This document shows, piece by piece, positions 63,276 through 64,000 of a stretch of DNA of 64,000 nt. Below the pieces are notes generated by a model. The model searched no databases, was not told the origin of the DNA, and saw only the letters and a list, made by a program, of their open reading frames with translations. Location of the stretch: assembly GCA_028047635.1 (NCBI GenBank), contig JAOFXR010000010.1, forward strand, positions 1 through 64,000. Direction: 5' to 3'. A program made the translations under genes and the position numbers. The DNA comes from Verrucomicrobiales bacterium. Lineage in GTDB: Bacteria > Verrucomicrobiota > Verrucomicrobiia > Verrucomicrobiales > DEV007. The first letter of the stretch is position 1, and every line of letters begins with the position of its first letter.

Positions 63276-64000
63276 TCACTTACCGAAACCATACACCACG
63301 CCGTCATCCCCGCAAATAACGAGAACCCCGCGTGATACCGCCGGAGAGGCTTTGATTTGCGCTCCCAGATCAAAATTCCATACCTCAGTGCCATCCGCTT
63401 TGTTGATAGCATAGAGGCGCCCGTCCATACCACCCTGCCAGATCGTGTCACCAGTGATCACGGGAGAACTGTGCAGGGCCCTCGGTGCCCGAAAGGCCCA
63501 TTTTTCCTCTCCCATCCCCCGGTCGTAAGCGACGAGACGCTTATCAGGCCCCGCAATGTAGAGTGTGGTCTCATCCACGGCAGGCGATGCAGTGTATTCA
63601 TTCTGGGTTTCGAGCTTCCAGGCCGACTCACCGGATTCGATATCAATCGCGAGGACTTCCCCCCCGTTGTGAGCCACATAAGCGATACCATCGCGAACCG
63701 CAGAGGTATTCGCTATATAGGATCCCACTTCAATTTCCTGAGCCTCGCCTTCTCCCGAGGCGGAAACCACGTGCAAGATCCCATCACAACCACCAAATGA
63801 CACTGCTTCCCTGCCCTCAAGTTCAATCAAGGAAGGCGTGGCTACGACATAATTTCCGGTCTCGTGCTTCCAAACGACTGCTCCACTCTCCGCATTGAGG
63901 CAGTAAAGAAAATAGTCATGACTTCCCACAAAGATCTCTTCAGAACCCGTATCCGACACATAAGTGTTCACGCCGCCTTCGATTTTGCCCTCCGTTTCGA
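63276..64000 (-). CDS. PQQ-type beta-propeller repeat protein (5' end outside window)
   Basis: The C-terminal 241 residues of a beta-propeller protein; the frame remains open to the right edge. At least five repeats of the PQQ-like type with the W of each blade are visible: CLNAESGAVVWKHETG, IDIESGESAWKLETQ, YDRGMGEEKWAFRAP, INKADGTEVWNFDLG and the last blade VICGDDGVVYGFGK. The protein is usually exported in this family; the signal would lie off the window. It is the first visible gene of the radical SAM-UbiC-like-flavin operon. Confidence 0.9.
   Translation of the reverse strand, partial: ETEGKIEGGVNTYVSDTGSEEIFVGSHDYFLYCLNAESGAVVWKHETGNYVVATPSLIELEGREAVSFGGCDGILHVVSASGEGEAQEIEVGSYIANTSAVRDGIAYVAHNGGEVLAIDIESGESAWKLETQNEYTASPAVDETTLYIAGPDKRLVAYDRGMGEEKWAFRAPRALHSSPVITGDTIWQGGMDGRLYAINKADGTEVWNFDLGAQIKASPAVSRGVLVICGDDGVVYGFGK

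Overview
The window looks like chromosomal DNA of a Gram-negative member of the PVC superphylum, most likely a free-living (possibly marine) verrucomicrobium. This is an inference. It rests on paired DUF1592/DUF1552 and DUF1553/DUF1501 genes with planctomycete-type cytochrome c domains, secreted sulfatases, Tat-exported Gfo/Idh/MocA oxidoreductases, a DUF1080 lipoprotein, a NagB-LmbE fusion, and outer-membrane biogenesis genes (BamD- and LptE-like). No rRNA, tRNA, CRISPR array, transposase or phage gene was seen.

Layout. 1-2.9 kb: the tail of an unrecognised gene, a bidirectional terminator, then a leftward rsmI/lptE/bamD-like block. 3.3-11.5 kb: rightward genes for a very large FG-GAP/ASPIC-UnbV protein, a di-haem cytochrome c peroxidase, a CNNM/CorC transporter and a polytopic membrane protein. 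11.5-13.7 kb: leftward DUF167 protein and a NagB-LmbE fusion whose LmbE half has lost its metal ligands. 13.8-41.5 kb: a patchwork of secreted catabolic and housekeeping genes, including two sulfatases, two exported Gfo/Idh oxidoreductases, a CehA/McbA metallohydrolase, the operon DUF1592-DUF1552-DUF1080, the operon DUF1553-DUF1501, a LysM protein, a HAD phosphatase, ppnP, a beta-lactamase-fold hydrolase, three SGNH-type proteins and an SDR lacking its catalytic lysine. Many of these exported enzymes fit breakdown of sulfated or oxidised polysaccharides outside the cytoplasm. nagA and nagB handle amino sugars.

41.6-53.6 kb is the highlight: one 4004-residue polyketide synthase-peptide synthetase. 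Its order is KS-AT-DH-cMT-pseudoKR-ER-KR-ACP-C-A-PCP, followed by a terminal domain that resembles cyanobacterial acyl-ACP reductase rather than a thioesterase or a normal SDR-type release domain. The gene stands alone, with its own promoter, a leader holding an inverted repeat, and its own terminator. The order is that of fungal highly reducing PKS-NRPS hybrids. The adenylation pocket reads as glycine-like. I infer a methyl-branched, reduced acyl chain joined to glycine and released by reduction.

53.9-59.8 kb: malate dehydrogenase, 4-alpha-glucanotransferase, a short NagA and a DinG-type helicase. 60-64 kb: a tight leftward operon running off the window edge, encoding a PQQ-type beta-propeller, a HemN-like radical SAM enzyme, a chorismate-lyase-like protein and a flavin enzyme with halogenase motifs. 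This is a second candidate specialised-metabolism locus.
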